Part shown: piece by piece, positions 37,331-41,357 of the stretch
Layout of the letters: the number at the start of each line of letters is the position of its first letter
Position numbering within the stretch: position 1 is the stretch's first letter
Assembly (NCBI GenBank): GCA_013151175.1
Contig: JAADIV010000194.1
Span: forward strand, 1-41,357
Source: Deltaproteobacteria bacterium
GTDB taxonomy: Bacteria; Desulfobacterota; Desulfobulbia; Desulfobulbales; VMSU01
Direction of reading: 5' to 3'
Length of the DNA: 41,357 nt
Notes under the pieces: model-generated
The model's input: only the letters and a program-made list of their open reading frames with translations
Database searches by the model: none
What the model was told of the DNA's origin: nothing
Made by a program: the position numbers and the translations under genes

Positions 37331-37351
37331 TGCCAGAATGAAGGGAAAATA

Positions 37352-37903
37352 ATGGGCCGCAATTCGGCTTTAGCTATATTGGGAGTTGTCATTTCCCTAG
37401 CCGCGACCTTTTTCCTCGCCTACTCCGCTTGGATTTTTACGGGCCGTTACAGCGATTATGAGTTGCAGGGCAAACGTTTGCGCATCGCTGATTTGGCCGT
37501 AAACCATGCCCGGGAAAAGCAACATCTGGTACGGAAATATAATCTGATTATGGCCGATTTTGCCAAATTCAGCAGTCAGGTGAAACATTTTGGCGTTGGC
37601 CCCGGTCGTTGGCAAACATACGATGTAAACCTCGATAAAATACTGCCGCTTACCGAAGCCGGTCATCTTATCGCCCAACTCTCCTCCGGCCCTAATTTTT
37701 ATTTCCAACCGCTCAGCCTCTCGCTAGGTACGGGTGATTATATAAAAGCCGCTCCCATTACTACCGCAAATTCGTCACCGCAAACCGCCGCAGAGTCCCC
37801 ACCCTCTCCCCCTGCGCCGCCATCATCCTCGTCCCGTAAGATACATGCAGGTGATGTCTTTCTGCGGGTACAGGGTAAGTTTATTGTGAGGGATAAACAG
37901 TGA
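37352..37903 (+). CDS. PilO/MshJ-like pilus assembly membrane protein
   Basis: The protein has 183 residues. One N-terminal membrane segment (about 7-29) is followed by a charged helix likely to form a coiled coil (about 33-75), a small periplasmic domain, a Pro/Ser-rich linker (about 140-165) and a final strand-rich tail (DVFLRVQGKFIV). This layout resembles PilO/GspM/MshJ inner-membrane alignment proteins, but sequence identity is not clear and position is the main support. A good AAGGGAAA site precedes the ATG. Its stop overlaps the next start by 4 bp (GTGA). Confidence 0.6.
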   Translation: MGRNSALAILGVVISLAATFFLAYSAWIFTGRYSDYELQGKRLRIADLAVNHAREKQHLVRKYNLIMADFAKFSSQVKHFGVGPGRWQTYDVNLDKILPLTEAGHLIAQLSSGPNFYFQPLSLSLGTGDYIKAAPITTANSSPQTAAESPPSPPAPPSSSSRKIHAGDVFLRVQGKFIVRDKQ

Positions 37904-39213
37904 TTTTTGCGGGTAAGCGCCAATATATCATTGAACTGGATCAGGCGGTATATACCTACAGCAGCGGCTGCTTAAGCCGAATTTCCGCCGAAGAAAAACC
38001 GGGGGGAGAAACCTGGCTGTTGACCGATTTCACCACCGATACCTCGATACCCACATCCAGAGTCGCCATAGTGGATACCAAGGCCAAATACGCCCCCACC
38101 ATGATTAACCGCCAACTGCAGGAAGAGGGCGAATTTACCGAGCCGGTCTCTGTCATCATCCATGCTACCAAAAAGGCGGCAACGGAACGAACCGAGGTTT
38201 TTTATACAGCTCTGCCGGTTACCTTGTTGCGGCAATACCGGGAACGCATTGCCCGCAGGCAAAACTTGCAGATCCTCTTTCCCCTCTACGGCGTCCTTCT
38301 CCACAGCATCCGCCAGATGGCCGGCCGACAGCCCCTGGCTCTGGTCTTTCGCCACAAAAATCATGCCGACCTGCTCATTGCCAACAAGACCAGAGTCTAT
38401 TACGCCAATCGCGCCACCCTCTACGATATTTCCGCCGCAGAGGTAGAGGTACAAACCCTATGGGGGATTGTGCTTAATGATATCAAGACGGCAGAGCGCG
38501 AGCAGCATATCAGTATCGAAAAATGCGTTATTTGTAACTGGTTTGACGCCCCGGATAAACCTGATTGGAGCGCAGAGCAAGATATGGCGGTGGAGACCCC
38601 AACCGCCCTGGTTACGATAGATAACGAGAGCAGACCATGCTCTTTTCTACCGTTGCTCGAAGGACTTACCCTCAGGGCTAGCATCTCGCCGGCCCTGGAC
38701 ACTATCACCAGTTATTGCCGGCGCCTGCTGCCCATGGTTCAGATTATCGTTTTGCTAGTGGCCCTGGGGCTGTTGGCCGGTGGTCGTTTCCTCGGCACCG
38801 CGACAACCGACCTGAAACAGGAGATTGCGGCGGACAAACAAAAACTGACCAAACTGACCGACTTTACCCTGCGGGAGGCACCCGCGTACAGGCCGGCCCT
38901 GGCTCTCCTGCAACGGCTCGACATCCTGAGACGCTCAAAATCATTTAAGACGGTAATCGGCGATCTCACGACCGCCGCCTCACCTCATATGACCATCGAT
39001 CAGGTCAAAGTCGATGTCCAGCACCAACTGATGAAAATAGAGGTTCACGGTATTATCAACATTGATTTCAAGACCGCCTATCGGGAATATCGGGATTTGC
39101 AGAACCGGCTGAAAAACAATGGCTACACCATCGTTGATAATACCTTTACGACAGAGATTGATCAGGCCCAATTCCTGTTGACCTGTACCAGCCCCATGGG
39201 CGGAGACAAATGA
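37900..39213 (+). CDS. GspL/PilM-PilN-like pilus assembly protein
   Basis: The protein has 437 residues. A large cytoplasmic part (1-275) has some features of the PilM/GspL actin-like fold. One membrane segment follows (about 278-295). The periplasmic part has a coiled coil and a ferredoxin-like PilN domain (MTIDQVKVDVQHQLMKIEVHG). The same bitopic layout is seen in GspL, which is PilM and PilN in one chain. The start is GTG at 37900, overlapping the previous stop. Its own stop overlaps the next ATG by 4 bp. A CVICNW motif near 209 is of unknown meaning. Confidence 0.6.
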   Translation: MIFAGKRQYIIELDQAVYTYSSGCLSRISAEEKPGGETWLLTDFTTDTSIPTSRVAIVDTKAKYAPTMINRQLQEEGEFTEPVSVIIHATKKAATERTEVFYTALPVTLLRQYRERIARRQNLQILFPLYGVLLHSIRQMAGRQPLALVFRHKNHADLLIANKTRVYYANRATLYDISAAEVEVQTLWGIVLNDIKTAEREQHISIEKCVICNWFDAPDKPDWSAEQDMAVETPTALVTIDNESRPCSFLPLLEGLTLRASISPALDTITSYCRRLLPMVQIIVLLVALGLLAGGRFLGTATTDLKQEIAADKQKLTKLTDFTLREAPAYRPALALLQRLDILRRSKSFKTVIGDLTTAASPHMTIDQVKVDVQHQLMKIEVHGIINIDFKTAYREYRDLQNRLKNNGYTIVDNTFTTEIDQAQFLLTCTSPMGGDK

Positions 39214-39740
39214 AAACCAAATTCATCCCTCTTCTGGCTTTCCTGCTGCCGCTGTTGGCCGTGGGCTACGCCGGTTGGCTGGCCGTCAGCCGCGCCCCGG
39301 CGCCGGTCAGCGCCAGGGATATCTTTGCCTGTCAGCATCATAAGAATGATTTTGTGGTTCCCGATACCGCAGAGGTGAAAAAGGTGAACGATATTACCAG
39401 AAAACTCACCCTTATCACCTATCCACCGGCAGCCGAGAGCCGTGATCTTGACCTGAAGATATTCGGCCAAGAGGTTGCCGCCCAGGGCCAGTCTGGTGGC
39501 AGGAGGCCCCGGCCGGCGGCAAAAACGGCCTATGACATCACCTTTACCTTTGTCTCCGCCACAGACCGTTATTGTTACATAAATGGCGTCTTCTACCGGC
39601 AGGGTGATGTCATGGCAGATGGCGGCAGGATCAGCAAAATCATGCTTGCAGAGGTACTAATCATCAAAAACAATATTTCGCAATGGGTACCCGTCCAACG
39701 CCCCAATATCAATAGCGGCAATATTAAACCCGGCAAATAG
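39210..39740 (+). CDS. PilP/MshK/GspC-like periplasmic protein
   Basis: The protein has 176 residues. An N-terminal membrane segment (about 5-24) precedes a linker and a C-terminal strand-rich domain. CYINGVFYRQGDVMADGGRISKIMLAEVLIIKN has the INGxxYxxGD...VxxI...VLI pattern of the PilP/GspC homology region, which contacts the secretin N0 domain. It lies just before the secretin gene, as PilP and MshK do. Family assignment rests on this motif and position. Confidence 0.7.
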   Translation: MKTKFIPLLAFLLPLLAVGYAGWLAVSRAPAPVSARDIFACQHHKNDFVVPDTAEVKKVNDITRKLTLITYPPAAESRDLDLKIFGQEVAAQGQSGGRRPRPAAKTAYDITFTFVSATDRYCYINGVFYRQGDVMADGGRISKIMLAEVLIIKNNISQWVPVQRPNINSGNIKPGK

Positions 39741-39755
39741 GGAGGTCAGCAGCGC

Positions 39756-41306
39756 ATGTCATTCACACGACCAATAAGTTCAGGCAGGGCAATTTCCTCT
39801 ATTCTGCTGATGCTCTACATCACTTTTGGTGCCGGTTGCGTTGGCAGCATGGGCTCCAGAACGAGTTTATCCGCCGCCGACAACCCTCAGGCGGGTGTGA
39901 TTCCGAAAATGACTGCCAATGAATCCCGGCGGCTTAATCATGAACAACAAAGTACCCGCCGGAACATTGAAAGAACCAAGTCTGAAAAAATTGATCTGGC
40001 ACCGGTGATGCCAAGCTATAATCCCCTGGAAGGCCAACTTGTCTCTCTCTCCATAATCAATGAGAAACTGGAACTCGTCCTTCTGTCCATCGCCAAAAGT
40101 ACCGGCATGAATCTGCTCATCGACCCGAATATTGATATGGACAATAAAAGAATTACCTTAAATTTCGAAAAGATGTCGGCAGCGCTTGTTCTCGACAAGA
40201 TCCTCCAGTCTGCGGGTCTCACCTATACCATCAATCATAATTTAATAACGGTACAGGGAATTACAGAGCGGATTTTCAAACTTAATTTTCTGGACACCTC
40301 CACCAAGGCCTCATACAAGGTGGGCGGCAATGTCCTGGGGGGCGGCAGCGATTCCCTCAATGTGGGCGGCCTTACCGGCAGTTTTGCCATTACCGGCAGG
40401 GGCGGCAAGGAGACCAACCCCTACAAGAAACTTGAGTCCATGGTCGCCAAATTAATAACCCCCAACGGCCGTTACGCGCTAAACAGCATGACAGGTACCC
40501 TTTATGTGCGGGACACCATCAATACGATTCGGGCTATCAGCAGGATTATAACCCAACTCAACGAGATGATGAACCGCCAGATCCTCATTGAGGCCCAGAT
40601 CATTGAGGTACAGCTACGGAACGAATATCGGGCTGGCATCGACTGGAATAGTCTGCGCAGTTCACTCGCCGCCTCCACCTCGATGGTTGATTCCCTTTCC
40701 TGGAACCTGAAAACCGGCCTGGTTCTGAATCAAGCCGCCGGTATCCCCACTAACCAATTTAACGCCGTTATTAATGCCCTTCGCACCTATGGCCGTACCG
40801 TGGTGGTCTCCAATCCGACTATTAGGGTCAAGCATAACCAACCGGCCCTGATCAGTGTGGGTACCTCCAATACCTATATCAAAAACCTGACCGTTACCTC
40901 GGGGGGAACTGATGGCACAAGTTCCACCGATATCGAGACCTCATCGGTCTTTGACGGACTTATCCTCGGAGTCATTCCTTTTATCGAGAATGACAGTCGT
41001 CTGGTTCTGCAGATTAACCCCATTAAGAGCGATGTGGAGGCAAAAAGTCTGGATCTCATTAATGTCGGCAACGGGGTCAATGTTACCCTGCCCAAGGTGG
41101 ACGTCAAGGAGCTAAGCACAGTAATCGGTCTCCACAGCGGGGATACCGTTATTCTTGGCGGTCTTATTGACCGGCGCAAGTCGGATGTCTCCCTGGGTGT
41201 ACCTCTGCTAGCGAAAATCCCGCTGCTTGGGGCATTGGTTCGCAATGATTATAAGCTCTCCGAGAATACCGAACTGGTTATAATCCTGAAGGTCTCCATC
41301 CTATGA
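39756..41306 (+). CDS. Outer-membrane secretin (MshL/PilQ type), lipoprotein
   Basis: The protein has 516 residues. A lipobox-like Cys lies at C28 (TFGAGC). An STN/N0-type domain (about 100-165: LELVLLSIAKSTGMNLLID) and an N1-type domain (to about 285) are followed by the secretin beta-barrel domain: VVVSNPTIRVKHNQPALISVG and the end motif VPLLAKIPLLGALVRNDYK. It forms the multimeric outer-membrane gate for pilus or pseudopilus passage. The single N1-like region and shortness fit MshL better than PilQ or GspD. GGGAGG precedes the ATG. Its stop overlaps the next start by 4 bp (ATGA). Confidence 0.9.
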   Translation: MSFTRPISSGRAISSILLMLYITFGAGCVGSMGSRTSLSAADNPQAGVIPKMTANESRRLNHEQQSTRRNIERTKSEKIDLAPVMPSYNPLEGQLVSLSIINEKLELVLLSIAKSTGMNLLIDPNIDMDNKRITLNFEKMSAALVLDKILQSAGLTYTINHNLITVQGITERIFKLNFLDTSTKASYKVGGNVLGGGSDSLNVGGLTGSFAITGRGGKETNPYKKLESMVAKLITPNGRYALNSMTGTLYVRDTINTIRAISRIITQLNEMMNRQILIEAQIIEVQLRNEYRAGIDWNSLRSSLAASTSMVDSLSWNLKTGLVLNQAAGIPTNQFNAVINALRTYGRTVVVSNPTIRVKHNQPALISVGTSNTYIKNLTVTSGGTDGTSSTDIETSSVFDGLILGVIPFIENDSRLVLQINPIKSDVEAKSLDLINVGNGVNVTLPKVDVKELSTVIGLHSGDTVILGGLIDRRKSDVSLGVPLLAKIPLLGALVRNDYKLSENTELVIILKVSIL

Positions 41307-41357
41307 GTATTATCTACGATGCCCTGAAAAAAATTCGCCAAGCAAAGAAACCGACCA
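41303..41357 (+). CDS. GspB/MshN-like protein, N-terminus only (cut by window edge)
   Basis: The 18 visible residues, MSIIYDALKKIRQAKKPT, have the MSxIxDALKKxxxx opening seen at the start of GspB- and MSHA-type accessory proteins next to secretin genes. Its ATG overlaps the secretin stop. Too little is visible for a firm name. Confidence 0.6.
   Translation, partial: MSIIYDALKKIRQAKKPT

Overview
The window is a compact bacterial chromosome segment of intermediate GC content from a motile, piliated Gram-negative organism. Gene content (PilQ/MshL-type secretin, MSHA-like pilus genes, a CheA-W-R-D-HDOD-CheY-CheX-CheB operon, bacteriohemerythrin, radical SAM enzyme, Nif3/zinc-ribbon/rnpB cluster) fits Desulfobacterota (former Deltaproteobacteria) best. 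That placement is an inference from gene content; there is no 16S gene or marker protein that settles it.

Layout. 1-61 is the start of an IspD/TarI-like cytidylyltransferase (minus strand, cut by the window edge). 139-290 is a small IS66-like non-autonomous element. 309-2496 holds, on the minus strand, a CAT-anticodon tRNA with terminator, a Nif3-family gene, a C4 zinc-ribbon coiled-coil gene and rnpB. 2582-6826 holds a hemerythrin/radical SAM pair, a nucleoside deaminase, a dGTPase-like HD hydrolase, a small unknown protein and an SDR protein whose promoter region carries a second copy of the IS66-like element (6848-7000). 7008-13964 is a cell-wall block: an MltD-like LysM transglycosylase, and divergently a very long bifunctional PBP1 overlapped by a lipoprotein. 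14068-21326 is the chemotaxis operon. 21616-23340 holds a D,D-carboxypeptidase and a 5-formyl-THF cyclo-ligase-like protein. 23337-25864 is a PhnD-like binding protein followed by a methyl-accepting chemotaxis protein. 26129-28149 holds an MFS transporter and a YkgJ-type cysteine-cluster protein. 28247-31761 is tatC (frameshifted at a T9 run) and clpB, both ending in copies of the same intergenic repeat. 31851-33155 is UDP-glucose dehydrogenase. 33161-41357 is a pilus locus: a giant 1103-residue prepilin with Ig-like and LamG modules, transcribed away from a pilin-secretin operon (prepilin, PilO-like, GspL/PilMN-like, PilP/GspC-like, secretin, GspB-like start).

How the parts work together. 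The chemotaxis operon carries a full adaptation set (CheR, CheB, CheD) and a CheX-type phosphatase but no receptor of its own. The receptor at 23337 sits behind a periplasmic binding protein and could feed it. The pilus locus would export a fibre whose tip or minor subunit is the LamG prepilin. This is the most unusual object in the window. The best new non-coding observations are the two IS66-like miniature elements with intact 8-bp target duplications (and a probable third remnant), and the repeat pair that supplies the stop codons of tatC and clpB.
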